Shown here: positions 1 through 12,800 of the stretch, in pieces
How positions within the stretch are numbered: the stretch's first letter is position 1
Layout of the letters: each line of letters starts with the position of its first letter
NCBI RefSeq assembly: GCF_000002995.4
Contig: NW_025062478.1
Coordinates: 1,054,001-1,118,000 of the forward strand
Length of the DNA: 64,000 nt
Reading direction: 5' to 3'
From: Brugia malayi
Taxonomy: Eukaryota; Nematoda; Chromadorea; Rhabditida; Onchocercidae
Made by a program: the position numbers and the translations under genes
The notes under the pieces: generated by a model
Databases searched by the model: none
Seen by the model: only the letters and a program-made list of their open reading frames with translations
What the model was told of the DNA's origin: nothing

Positions 1-1659
1 CAATTATTCGAAAAAATCTTTTCATCCAAAAAAAAAAACAATTATAAAATAAAAAATAATTTTGATAACATAATTTTATTATTATTTTAGATATTAAATT
101 TTATAAATCAGTATCAATTATTAACTAATATTAAAATACTATAATTCTAATAATCTTTTATAAGTAATATATACATGTAATTTAATTTTAAAGTGTTTTT
201 TTGTTTCAATAAATTTATAATTTTTTCTTTAGTATTCTAAATTTCAAAAAAAAAAAAAAATTAAATTAAATTATCAGATCATCGTATTAAATTAATTAAA
301 TTAAGTAAATAAATTAAAGATCAAATAAAAAAAAAATATAAACAGTTACTTATCAGGTAAGTATTATTAGCGTCATCTTAAAACGATATTTGTTTATTTT
401 TTAAAATGTTATAAAAACAAAAAAAACAAAAAAATGAATGCGATGAAAAATTTAAGAAAACTATGAAATGATTCTCTTAAATTTCTGAAATTTTAAAAAA
501 AAAACTTTTAATTTCTATTTCAACTTTTACATTCTTTACTAAAAATTACATAACATCAATACTTAAGTTATTACTCTAACTGATAAGAAAAGTGATTAGA
601 AATTACTAAAAGCGGAAAATTAATAAAATTTGAAAAAAAAGATTTTGTATATAAAATTAAACAGTATTAAATTTAAATTCAAACACTTTATAATTATGCC
701 AATAAGTTTTTTCTCAAATTCTTAAGTATTATTTATCATATATCAGTTTAATATTTAAGTATTATTTACTATATTAATAGCATTATGCCATTTATCAAAA
801 TTAACTCATTCGAATTATTTATTAAATAGTAACAAATGATTAAATAATTTCATTTAAATTTTAATTTCCATTAAAATTAAATGATAACACAAATTGATTT
901 TTTGTTGCAAAATAGAAATGAACAAATGCGCAGCAAAAATGAATAAATAACAATGTTGTTATCAGACGAAAAAGTAATGGATAAGTGCTTATCACTGAGA
1001 AATATATCACTTGAATAATTGATGTTATCACAAATACACATCGTATTGTATGTCCATAAAGAAACTGTAATTTTATTTATTATCAGAAAAAAAAAAATGA
1101 TAAAAAAATTGAATAACAAAGAGAAATTATATCACTTGAGAAATTAAATAAATTTTAATCTTATCAGAGTTTAGAGTTTAAGAACCTAAAAAATATTTGA
1201 TAATCCGATTTCATAGTTTCATTTAAACTTTGATCATTTCATGATAAGAAAATAAATTATTCAAATTTTATCATTTCCATGATAAGACAACAAATTGAAG
1301 AAATAAAAAAAAAGAATAAAACAAATTATTTATAAACTTCCATTACTTTATAAAAATAAATTTTAGAATTTTTATCATTTCATTAGAAAGCGATACTAAT
1401 TATTTAAAATTTATTATTTCTTGACAAAAAGGCAAATTTAAGAAATGAAAAAAAAAATAAATGAAACAAATTATTTAAAGCTTTATTATTTCGTCAAAAA
1501 TAAATTATTGAAATTCTTATTATTTCATGATAAGAAAATAAATTATTCAAATTTTATCATTTCAATGATAAAATGAAAAATTTAAGAAGTTGAAAAAGGA
1601 TGATAAATTTCAAAAAATTCTATTTTCAAATGTAATTTATATCTGTTTTATAATTTCTA
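1..1659. other. Gene-free AT-rich sequence
   Basis: No convincing exon is visible on either strand; open frames here are short and made of A/T-rich codons. The only structure noticed is a pair of near-identical direct repeats of about 49 bp, annotated separately, plus many scattered fragments of the form TTTCATGATAAGA. Confidence 0.6.
1236..1570. repeat. Dispersed direct repeat, two 49-bp copies
   Basis: Positions 1236-1284 and 1522-1570 carry the same 49-bp sequence, beginning ATTTCATGATAAGAAAATAA, with a single C/A difference near the end. Shorter fragments of the same unit lie between them, so this looks like a decayed minisatellite rather than a mobile element. Confidence 0.75.
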
Positions 1660-2753
1660 TCAATTGATAATATATCTTACCAAGTATTTTTTAAAACTTG
1701 GAATATAATATTCGATTACATTTTGATTATTTCGATTCTCGTTAAAGTATAAATGAAATGAATGAGTAATGATAAGACAAAGAATGATAAAAGTGGTGAA
1801 AATTGTATTAAAAATTGGATAGAATGTATTCCAACCATTAAAATTAATTGTAAAAAGTAATATTATAATTGTTGTTAATGCAGCAATCTGAAATTGATAA
1901 AATGGCGCAATTGTACCGGCCATATTGCGCCATATTTCATTTCCTCTTTCATATAATATGCGAAATTTCCCTCTTGTATAATGATACAAATAGAAGAATT
2001 ATTATTTAAATCAATTTTATATTTAAAAAAAAAGCGGTTTATATTTAAATTTAAATTTTTAAACAGTTTATATTAAATTTTTTTTTTTTTTTTGTAAATT
2101 TATATAAAATTATAGATTAATAAGATTTTAGCAAAAAATTAAGTTTTACTAAAAGGGAAAAAAAAAGTTAACATTTGTTGTTTAATTTCTTTTTTTTTTC
2201 TTTTGGATTGAAATCCTATGAAATTAATATAATTAAAAAGCTAATATTGTTTAATTTTTCTTTTTTTTTAAATATTAAAATTAAAAAAAAAAGTATTTTC
2301 AGCTATAAACAACAAATACTTACTAATTCTAAGCTTTCAATACCAATTGATATAATAGCTGTCCTTATCAGGTAATTTCCTTTGTTAACTTTTTGAGTTA
2401 AAACTTCACCTGGTAGATCATTTTCAAATGGTAATTTATTTTTAATTGTTAAACCTTCATTAGTCGTTTTTTTGTTGCCTTCATCATCTTTGTCCACAAA
2501 AAAAGAAAAAAAAAAATTATCATAAATTTTAAAATTAATTAATTTTTAAATTTTTTTTTTCATTTTAATCATTAAAATTTTAATTGCAATTAATTTGATT
2601 GAAAACAATATGCATTGTAAATATAAAACTTAAAATATAGTATTCAAAGCATTGGTTCTACTTTTTTTTTAAATTCATAAAATTGCAAAAATTTTTATTT
2701 ATATAAAAGAATAATTTAAATATATTAATATATTTACTTTTAGTTAATTTCAT
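1660..2753 (-). CDS. Candidate small multi-pass membrane protein
   Basis: I do not recognise this protein. A phase-consistent model uses exons 2738-2753, 2324-2487, 2173-2240 and 1660-1972 and gives about 186 residues. The last exon is the best supported: it carries two strongly hydrophobic stretches, around residues 105-124 and 130-150, separated by a short NGWNTFYP-type loop. A weaker hydrophobic segment (LIRTAIISIGIESLEL) ends exon 2. The predicted start ATG at 2753 lies 11 bases after a TCATTCAG acceptor, which could be a trans-splice site. Exon 2 ends at a good GTAAGT donor. The short first exon, its join to exon 2 and the lysine-rich third exon are inferred only from phase. The gene lies just downstream of the gene ending at 3070 on the same strand, so a shared transcript is possible. 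It could also be wrongly joined, or a pseudogene. Confidence 0.4.
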
Positions 2754-3069
2754 ACTATTTAGCTACTGAATGATTATACCAAAATTTGAACATTTATTTT
2801 ATAAATTTTTGTTTTCTTTTTTTTAAAATGTAAGTATTACATGTTTTTAACCTAATGCAATAATTTCTATATAAAATTATTGAAATGGTTTAGATCGCTA
2901 AAAAAAAAAATTCATCGATATCATTTGAAAAAGTTTGCGTTCTACTTTTAGAGATTAAAATTTGATCAATAGCAATGTTAAGTAATTAAGGCTAAGTAAT
3001 TAACATAATCAATAATAAAGTTATATTTAATAGTAAGTAAAGTTTAACTAATTAACATAAATTTTAAAG

Positions 3070-3995
3070 TCAATTACACGGCGAAAGTTTAAAACGTTCT
3101 TTTTCTTTCATCCATAATGTATTTTCCCATTGGGTAACATCAAATTCCATTTCATTCAAATTCTCTTTCTGCAAATTTAACTTTTTAAAATTAATTGTGG
3201 AATTAATTAATTTAACAAATATTGTAATTAGAAAGATTGTTTATAATTACAGTGATAAATTTGATGAATTCTCAAATCTCAATTATTTATATTTTAAACA
3301 AGTAATGGAATTCTTGTCGAGAATTACCGGAAGTAGGAATTTATTGTTTATAATTAAAAAATAAAATGTAAGAAACTAAAAAGTAATCAATTTAAATGGA
3401 TAAAGAACTTCTCTATTTGATTTGTAATAGCTAATTTTGAGATCATTAGAATATAAATATCTCATAGTCTCGACAAAATCAAAGTCTTGACGTCTGTATT
3501 TGATGTTACTATTGTGTCACATGATAAATCAAATAAATGATTAATTAAATAAGTAACTAATGAATAAGTAAATAAACAGGTAGACAATTAGTAACTGAAT
3601 AAACAATTGGATAAAATTTAATAAGCAAATAATAAATAAACAAATAGATAATTTAATAAATGAATGAATAAATAAATTAATAAATCAACGAATAAATAGA
3701 TAAAGTAATAAGTGGATAAATAAATAAATAAACAAACAAATAAACAAGTAAATAGACCTCTGAAAAACTATTTGCTGTAAATTTTTCGGTAGTAATTGGC
3801 TTTAAAAAATGTTTTCTTTCATATTTCTTTCGTCTGATCATTTCTTCGAATCGTTCCTGTCTATGCGGCACATTTTGTCTTTTCAATGGAACGTTGCCGT
3901 TTACGTCGTCGCTAGTGTCTCTTGACCTTTGACTCTTGTCACATTTATTATTAATGTTACTTGAACTTTGACTCTTATCGCATTCTTGTGATTCC
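3070..3995 (-). CDS. Unidentified lysine-rich protein, last two exons
   Basis: Two exons join in frame: 3758-3995 and 3070-3168, ending in TGA. The visible C-terminal part is about 112 residues. The first exon has a polar Ser/Asn/Asp region with two CDKSQ repeats, then a basic stretch (residues like RQERFEEMIRRKKYERK) likely to be helical. The last exon has WENTLWMKEKERFKLSPCN at the C terminus. The acceptor before the last exon is TTTGCAG and the donor after SFSE is GAG/GTCTAT. Upstream exons must lie beyond 3995 because that exon starts in mid-codon. A short candidate around 4673-4695, after an ACAG acceptor and before a GTATAT donor, has the right phase but is too short to trust. I do not recognise the family; the basic helical region would suit a nuclear or RNA-binding protein, but that is a guess. 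Confidence 0.6.
3525..3765. repeat. AATA/AACA low-complexity tract
   Basis: Degenerate AATAAATAAACAA-type tetranucleotide sequence fills the intron between the two exons of the lysine-rich gene and touches its splice donor. It reads open on the minus strand (as in YLFVYLFIYPL), but that is a by-product of the repeat. Confidence 0.7.
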
Positions 3996-4740
3996 CTAAT
4001 GATATTTGTTATGAATATAGAAGAGTAATGGATGATAAGAATTAAATAAAGTGGAATAAATGATAAAATTAAATTAAAAATCTTTATAAATAGAAATAAA
4101 TGAGATTGTTTAGTACGATTATTATTTTTTGGTATTATTTTTTTTTGGTGTTTTTTGGTATTAAGTAAGGTTATTATTTTTTGGTTGCAAAATTATTTAT
4201 AGCTAATATTTTTAGTTAACTTGATATTCATTGAAATTTAAAAAAAAAAAAAAAATCGTATTAAAAGCTTTTAAGCGAACTATCATATCAATAATGGTTG
4301 AAAACAAAAAAAAAAAAAAAAAAGTTATTTAATTTTTTCAACAATTATTTAACACTCTTAAGCATTTATTCATTTTAAAAAACAAAATTGTTTATTTCAT
4401 TATTTTGTAAACAAAACAAATATATCGTTTTTACTGCCAATAATATAAATAATTTTAACTATGAAATATTAAAATTTATATTTCATTCGTTACATTATTT
4501 CATGTTACTTCTGTCTAATTATTTTTTTTTCTGTCTCTTGTCACATCATTCTGTTTTTGCTGTCATCAAAAAAAAAGCAATGATTCAAGACAATTCATCC
4601 GCCCTTACTATCCGTTTTTGATTTGAATTTTTAAATTAAATTGAAAAATGTAATATTAATTATAAATATACCAACTATATCGCCTTTCTGCTGTCTTTGC
4701 AAAATTTATCATTTGAAAATTATTATTATATCGATAAAAT

Positions 4741-5060
4741 GAAGGTTGTTGTTTATTGTTGTTTGCTGTTGTTTACTATTTGCTACTTCTTTTTTTGTTT
4801 GTTTCTGTTGTTTGTTTATTGCTGTTGGTTTACTGTTGTTTGTTTCTTATTGTTTGTTTATCGTTGTTTGTTGTTGTCTGTTTATTATTGTTTGTTTGCT
4901 GTTGTTTGTTTATTCATGTTTGTTTGCCGTTGTTTGTTTATTGTTGCTTGTCTATTAATGTTTGTTTATTGTCCTAGTTTGTTGTTGCTTGTTTATTGTT
5001 GTTTGTTTATCGTTGTCTGTTCATTGTTGTTGTTTGTTGTTAATTATTTATTGTTTATTG
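4741..5060. repeat. TTG/TTTG low-complexity array
   Basis: About 300 bp of degenerate TTGTTTGTTTATTGTTG units. The strand is strongly T/G-biased and therefore open in all three plus-strand frames, giving Val/Cys/Leu/Phe-rich translations. There is no splice or start context, so I treat it as a simple-sequence expansion and not a gene. Confidence 0.85.
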
Positions 5061-5689
5061 TTATTGAACAAATATTATTCACCTGCTTATTTTTTCATCC
5101 ACATTTTGAATAGATGATTTTGAGCAATCTTTTCTAGAGTCTCGATTCGATTTTGTTTTAAGCATATATTTACTCTTTTAAGCTTTGTTACAAATAAAAG
5201 CAATAATAAAATGAATGATTTTTACTTCACTATAACCATTTATATAAATATTGCTTTTTAATAAGTTTTAATTTGCATAAAAAATTAATTTGATGCAATA
5301 ATTTGCACAAAAAAAATTAAATTAAATGAAATTGTTTGAAAAAAAAATAATTTTTTTTTTCTTTTTGCTTCATTAAAACTTATATTATTTCTTTAATATT
5401 TTTAAATTTATTAATTTCTTTATGTAACTAGTTCAAAGCAATTTTTTCTGCAATAATTTTGAATATGACAGCTACTAAGGTATGTAAATTTTAATTCCAA
5501 ATTAAATTTAACTTTTTTTTTCAAACTTTTAATTATAATTTGTAAAATTATAGAACTACTTGTTACTGTCATAAATAATTATTGACAATACATTTGTCTG
5601 ATTTCATTATGGCTTTCATTTTTTTGAGGAAATATAAAGGTGAAGATTTGAAATGCCGTAAAATCACATAAATTAAGTATTAAATATCA

Positions 5690-6250
5690 AATATATGGAT
5701 TATCACGTATAATGAATATCACGTGCATGAGCCATAACACGTGCTGAACACTACGTGTTTGAACACACAATGAATATTACGTGATGATCGTTTGAATATT
5801 GCGTAATAAAGCACGCATATACCAAATATTATATACTAAGTATTGCGTGTACTAATTACGGTATATATTTATATTGCGTCTACGAACTATCACGAATATT
5901 ACGTGTATGAATTAAAACATATATTGAATATTACGTCATAAACTATCACGCATATTGAACACTACGTGTATGAATTAAAACACGTATTGAATATTATGTC
6001 ATGAACTATCACGTATATTAAGCACTAAGTGTATGAATTAAAACACGTATTGAATATTATGTCATGAACTATCACGTATATTAAGCACTAAGTGTATGAA
6101 TTAAAACACGTATTGAATATTATGTCATGAACTATCACGTATATTAAGCACTAAGTGTATGAATTAAAACACGTATTGAATATTACGTCATGAACTATCA
6201 CGTATATTGAACACTACGTGTATGAATTAAAACACGTATGTTGAACATTA
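5690..6250. repeat. ACGT-rich minisatellite, 63-bp unit
   Basis: Clear 63-bp units start at about 5981, 6044, 6107 and 6170, each beginning CACGTATTGAATATTA. More diverged versions extend back to about 5690. Each unit repeats the pattern CACGTAT / GTGTATGAATTAAAA, so ACGT tetranucleotides are unusually dense for such AT-rich DNA. Confidence 0.85.
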
Positions 6251-7034
6251 CATGTATGAATTACAAGTTATCTTATTCCAAAGAAATGAATTTCGAACAA
6301 ACCGACAGTTTAACGTATAGCAAACGTTATTTGCTCTTGGCTTACGTCATTTCTTGTCACGTTAGTTTGCAAGAATAATTAATCATTTCAACAAACGATC
6401 GATCATTCTTTTTTTTGAATAAAACTTTTAAATGAAAAAATTTTCAAACTTTAAAAAAATTTTTTTAAAAAATATCTTTTTGTTCATTTAGAAATCATAT
6501 TTAACAAAATACTAAATTAGAAATATAACATGAAATTTTGAACTTGAAATTTAAAAAAAAAATAAAAAAATGAAATGAAATTAAGGAGAAGAAAGTTATA
6601 CAATTATTAATTTATTTTTATTTCATTATTGAAATGAATTTTGCCAGAAAGGAATAAAATGAAATAATACTATAAAAAATATTTGAAAGCTTTTCATAGA
6701 AATAATTTAGAAATGAAAATTAACTGATATGATATTTTGATAATATTATAAAGTATTGATTGATCTGAGAAAAAAGTAAGTTAAAAGAAAAGAAAAAATT
6801 AAACCAATCAAACTAATATTGAGTTAAAATATTTTGTTAATTTTGATTATTTTGCAAATTTTTATTTTTAATTTTGTAAAAATTTAACAAAAGAAATTAC
6901 TAGTAATCTTTTTTATTTTCTATTTTGTTTACTATTTGTCTTTAGTGGTTGTTTATTTATTTCTTTCAGCTATTATTTTTTCACTTACTATCGGCGTTTT
7001 TTTTTTTTGATTTTTAATATTAGTTGAACATATT

Positions 7035-7250
7035 GAATTAACCTAAATTATATTTTATTGAATTAACCTAAATTATATTTTATTGAATTAATCTAAATTA
7101 TATTTTATTGAATTAATCTAAATTATATTTTATTGAATTAATCTAAATTATATTTTATTGAATTAATCTAAATTATATTTTATTGAATTAATCTAAATTA
7201 TATTTTATTGAATTAATCTAAATTATATTTTATTGAATTAATCTAAAATA
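7035..7250. repeat. 25-bp tandem repeat, about 8.5 copies
   Basis: Units of 25 bp beginning GAATTAATCTAAATTATATT start at 7035, 7060, 7085 and so on to 7235. The first two copies have AACC where later ones have AATC, so the array has been homogenised from one side. Confidence 0.92.
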
Positions 7251-7994
7251 TTTGAGCATTCCTTCATTTATTTTAATGTTATGAGCAATTTTTGTTTGTT
7301 GTAAATATTTTTGAGCTTACAAATTTAGCTGAATGGATGATTTCATCCCTTGAGAATTTCATTCCATGATTAAATTCTCGAGTGATCTAGCACTATGAAA
7401 ATTGAAATTGAGTAACACATTCAGTACAGATTTTTAAATTAAAGTAAATTAACTAATTTGGCAATGAGTATAGCTACTTTAAGAGTTAGTAATTGTTGCA
7501 CGATAAAACAAAAATGATAGAATTTAAATTAGAATAAATGAACTTAAAATTAATTCAATTTAATTAAGCAATAATCAATTTTATTGATCACTTTTTTATG
7601 GAAATATATGCATGAATGAACAAATTGAAAGATAAATTTAAATTGCAATAAAATATATTCGAGATGAATTTCTTCTTTTTTTTTTCTAAAATTATTCTAA
7701 TTTTAAAAATTTCTAAAATGATTGAATCTTTCTTTTTGATTTTTATGTATATAATTTAAAAAAAAATTACTTTACTATTTAATGAAATTAGTTTATGTTT
7801 GTTTCAATTAACGATTAACTTGCAACTATTCACTGTTTATATTTGATAAATATACTTTGTAGTTATTATTGATTTTGATAAACAATCAATAATACTAATT
7901 ATTGATTAGATCAAGTATGATCAAATTATTGGATATAATTAGATTTAAATTTGATCAAATTCATAGATATAATTAAAGCTGACATAGCTATTTT

Positions 7995-8157
7995 ATGCTT
8001 ATATTGGTAAATATGTGATTGATAAGCATGTGATTGATAAATGTCAGATAAATATATGATTGATAAACATGTGACTGATAAGTATGTGATTGATAAATGC
8101 ATGATTGATAAACATGTGATTGATAAATATGTGATTGATAAACATGTGACTGATAAA
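7995..8157. repeat. GTGATTGATAAA-type tandem repeat
   Basis: Degenerate repeat of about 20 bp built on GTGATTGATAAATATG and GTGACTGATAAGTATG variants, roughly eight copies. No coding potential is apparent. Confidence 0.8.
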
Positions 8158-8440
8158 GTTAAATAGGCTAATTCTAATTTTTACAAGTAATCAATTTAAT
8201 AATCAGATTTGATTTTTTTTTTTTTTGCTATACTTTCACACTTTTCATAATACTTTGTCCAAATGCGCAAAAGCGCAATTTGTTTATATTGATAACTATG
8301 TGATCCGTCGTAATACCACTGTAGTTTTTTGTATCTGATAAGTAACCAAATTTATAATTAAATTTGATTTTTAATTTTTTTTAAGAGGCGCACATTTACT
8401 AATTTTTATGTTACTTTGTCTAAATGCGCAAAAGCGCAGA
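8155..8440. repeat. Diverged direct duplication with TGCGC hairpins
   Basis: Two related segments, about 8180-8277 and 8335-8438, each run from a sequence like AAGTAATCAATTTAAT through a T-rich tract to ACTTTGTCCAAATGCGCAAA. Each ends in TGCGCAAAAGCGCA (8264-8277 and 8425-8438), a perfect 5-bp stem with an AAAA loop. Confidence 0.7.
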
Positions 8441-9029
8441 AAGTTGCCAAAAAAAAAAAATCTTTGACAATAATTTGTCATTCTTATATTTTCGCATATT
8501 TACACAGAAAATTAATTTCTGATTTGTTTTACTTCAAAATATAAATGGTTTATTTTGAAATTAACAATAATTATTAACTTACTTATAAAGTAAATTTTTT
8601 TTTAACTAATTAAAATTTATTGCTTATATTTTGGAATATTCAAAGTTGAATGGTACAAAAGTTTATTCATATAAGTTTGTTTGTTTGTTTGTTTGTTTTT
8701 TCTTGTGTAACAATAAATTAATTTTTATAAAAACATTGGTAACATTCTTTCGAAAATCTCTGAAAACTATGCGACACTATTACTTCTTATAATTGAAAGA
8801 TTGAAATTTTCCCAAAAAGTAAAAATGAAAAAAAAAAACTTTAAATCATTTAATAAAGTAAAGTTTAATTAGAAAGCTAAAAAAAAAAAAAATTCTTGAC
8901 AAGAAGTTATTGTGCTAATTAGGTAAGCAATTTTTGAACTCAGACTTGTAAAGCTTTTATCACATCATTTATGCTTAAAATAAATCAAAAGTAAAAATTA
9001 TGAATAAAAGTTAATTTGAGAAGAGATTA

Positions 9030-9060
<31 letters not shown>

Positions 9061-9073
9061 AGAGAGAGAGAGA
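9030..9073. repeat. GA dinucleotide microsatellite
   Basis: Nearly uninterrupted (GA)n with one GGG and one AAAA interruption. Confidence 0.95.
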
Positions 9074-9875
9074 TAATTAAGATAATAATATGTTCTTTAT
9101 ATCGTTTTACAATCAATTTGAATATGCAAAAATATTTGTTTTACATTATTTTATCAAAAGAAAAAAAAGAAAGAAAGAAAAATTTTTTCAAAATTCAAAG
9201 AAATTTTTTTTTTTTGAAAAAAATTTCATTCGTTAAAAAAGCTCAAATTGCATTCTTTTTTTTTTTTCTTTGTAATTTGAAAAGTGAAAGTAGAAATTGC
9301 ATTATTAAAGCTAAAAGTTTAGTTTTTTTTTTTCTTCATTTAAATTAGAATAGTTTTATTTTTTTTCTTCATTTAAATTAGAATAGTTTTATTGTTTTAT
9401 TGAATAATTAATTAAATTTTGACCAGTGGTGGCTTAAATTAATTATTTCATTTAATATATGCTAGAATTTTAGATCAAATTTATTAATTTATTTTTGATT
9501 CTAATTGCATTCAGAAAATTAAAAAAAAAGCTATGTTATAATTAAATCGCTATCAAAATTTCATCGTTTTTTTCTTTTTTCTTTCATTTTCAAAAAAAAA
9601 AAATTTCTTTTTTTTTTCAGTAATTTAAATGAATATTAATTTAATTTAACAAAAATTATTCGTTCAGTATACAAACATATATGTGTTAATTTGCATATTT
9701 GAATAATTAATATCATACAAATATGTTTTTTAATAAAAGTTTAAAATTTTTAGTCAATTAATAATTTTAAAACTTAAATTTCGTACTAAAAAAAAGGATA
9801 AATTTGAAAAACCTAAAAATTGGAAACTAATATTTGTTTTTCTCAATTTATAATTTTTTTTTTTTTGTTGTTAAA

Positions 9876-12800
9876 TTATGATAATAAATTTTGAGTGACA
9901 AATAAACAAATAAATACTAGAACAATAAGTTTGCTAATAATTAAGCTTAATTGATTTGATCGATTAAGACTTGCTGTTGCTAGATCACGATTGCAATGAT
10001 TACCGATACATGCACAATGCAATTCTTCCTCTTCATTACTCATCCATTTATGCGAACAGCCAAGTTGAATCTGTTAATTAAAATAATTCTTTAAAAAAAA
10101 AAAAATTTTAAATTAAAACTTAAAAAATATTATTTAGAATTTTTTTTTTATAAAATATTTGCCAAAAAAAGAGAAAAAAAATTCCAAATTTTAAAACATT
10201 TTAAGCATATTTTAAAATTTTAATTATTACTCTTTTATTTCAATTTATGTTATAAAAAAATCATAGAAATAAAAGAAAATGGTAGAAAATTTGTAAATAA
10301 TAGAAAAAAAAAATTTTTTTTTTTCATATTTTTTGCTTCTTTCTAAATATTTATCGCTCATTTAGAAATGGAAAAGTAAAGCAAAAAAAAATAAAATAAA
10401 ATGAAATGATAAATTCAATAACTAAAGTTAACTTTAAACAAAAAAAAAAAAAACGAAATAAATAAAAACAAAAAAAAAAAAAAAATTGTTATCATAGAAA
10501 TAATAAAATGATAGATATAATTTATGGATAATAAAAATTTTTTACTCAAATTTTTATTTCTTTCCAAATAATTATCTTTCATTAAGAAATAAAAAATAAA
10601 AAATTAATTGAAAGAAAACAAAATAAAAGAATAAATGCAATGACTAAAGTTAACTTAAAAAAGCAAACAAACAAACAAATAAACAAAAAAACAATTTCAA
10701 TGTAGTTTATAGGAAAAATTATTTAATTTATAAAATTTAATTCATAAAATGATAAAAAAAAAAATTCAAACATGATGATTATCAGTAACATTGATACATC
10801 CTTGTCGTTCATTTAAGATTGATTTTTGTTGTCGAAATTGTTTTGTACTGATAAATAACCTTTGTGTCGCAAAGGTACAATAATGTCCAATGCATTGATT
10901 TTGTTTACATGATGCTGTCATCCTAATATCTTCCGTACTTAATTCACAATTAACACATTGATGTAACTCGGATGGAAAGTTATTTTCTCTGTAAATAACA
11001 AAATTATTTTTAAAAAAAGAAAACAAATTTTTTTTTTAAATTAAAAATAAATTCAAAACGAAAAATTCGAATTATTTCTTCATTTAAAAGAATTAAAAAT
11101 ATATTAGAATATATTAAAAATTAAAAAAAAAGAATTTTTTTAATTTTGAAAAATAATATAGCACTAATTAAACAATGTAAAAAAAAAAAAAAATTCGATC
11201 ATAATGTAATCTAACAATGATAAAAAAATTTTTTTTTGATATTTGTACGTTTTTTAAAGATATGATAAAATTTAATTAATTAATTTAAATGTTTACTTCT
11301 GATTTACAAATAGATAACATTTTTTAAAAGATATGATAAAATTTAATTAATTAATTTAAATGTTTACTTCTGATTTACAAATAGATAACATTTTTTAAAA
11401 GATATGATAAAATTTAATTAATTAATTTAAATGTTTACTTCTGATTTACAAATAGATAACATTTTTTAAAAGATATGATAAAATTTAATTAATTAATTTA
11501 AATGTTTACTTCTGATTTACAAATAGATAACATTTTTTAAAAGATATGATAAAATTTAATTAATTAATTTAAATGTTTACTTCTGATTTACAAATAGATA
11601 ACATTTTTTAAAAGATATGATAAAATTTAATTAATTAATTTAAATGTTTACTTCTGATTTACAAATAGATAACATTTTTTAAAAGATATGATAAAATTTA
11701 ATTAATTAATTTAAATGTTTACTTCTGATTTACAAATAGATAACATTTTTAAAAGATATGATAAAATTTAATTAATTAATTTAAATGTTTACTTCTGATT
11801 TACAAATAGATAACATTTTTTAAAAGATATGATAAAATTTAATTAATTAATTTAAATGTTTACTTCTGATTTACAAATAGATAACATTTTTTAAAAGATA
11901 TGATAAAATTTAATTAATTAATTTAAATGTTTACTTTTGATTTACAAAAAGATACACTTTTTGAAGATATGATAAATTTTAATTAATTAATTTAAATGTT
12001 TACTTCTGATTTACAAATAGATTACACTTTTTTAAAGATATGGTAAAATTTAATTAATCAATTTAAATGTTTACTTTTGATTTACAAAAAGGTACACTTT
12101 TTGAAGATATGATAAATTTTAATTAATTAATTTAAATGTTTACTTTTGATTTACAAAAAGGTACACTTTTTGAAGATATGATAAATTTTAATTAATTAAT
12201 TTAAATGTTTACTTTTGATTTACAAAAAGGTACACTTTTTGAAGATATGATAAATTTTAATTAATTAATTTAAATGTTTACTTTTGATTTACAAAAAGGT
12301 ACACTTTTTGAAGATATGATAAATTTTAATTAATTAATTTAAATGTTTACTTTTGATTTACAAAAAGGTACACTTTTTGAAGATATGATAAATTTTAATT
12401 AATTAATTTAAATGTTTACTTTTGATTTACAAAAAGTGATCGTATTCGAGTAGTTCCTTCTAAATGATTCCATGACGTGGAACGTTTATAAGCTACGTTG
12501 CAATTATTTGTATTGCAGATGCAATGTTTTCGTGGCATACCAGAACCTCTAAAATAACAATTCTGATAATTTATGATAAGAAAATAGTGATAAGAAGATC
12601 AGAAGATAAATAATTTGATATATTTATTTATGATTTAACAAAAAAGGAAAAAAATTGATTTGATTGACGATAAAAGATAAATTAAAAAAAGAAAAGAATT
12701 CATTGTGTAAATTTATCTAAACATTGTATATTCTAATTAACAATTTAAATATTTTAGTTATTATTTATTTATAAATATGAATTTAAAAAAAATAATAATT

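Larger units (their letters stand above)
4021..9875. other. Gene-free interval with minisatellites
   Basis: No exon with a recognisable protein was found. The interval holds the TTG-rich array, a 63-bp ACGT-rich minisatellite, a 25-bp minisatellite, a GTGATTGATAAA repeat, a duplicated hairpin-bearing segment and a GA microsatellite, each annotated separately. The rest is AT-rich sequence with homopolymers. Confidence 0.6.

Noticed and set aside
4697..5113. Long Val/Cys/Leu/Phe-rich reading frames on the plus strand
   Set aside because: All three frames are open only because the DNA is a TTG/TTTG simple-sequence array; there is no start context, splice site or domain.
11235..12436. Regular repeat array considered as a CRISPR-like array
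   Set aside because: Units are contiguous with no unique spacers and lie in an intron of a eukaryotic gene.
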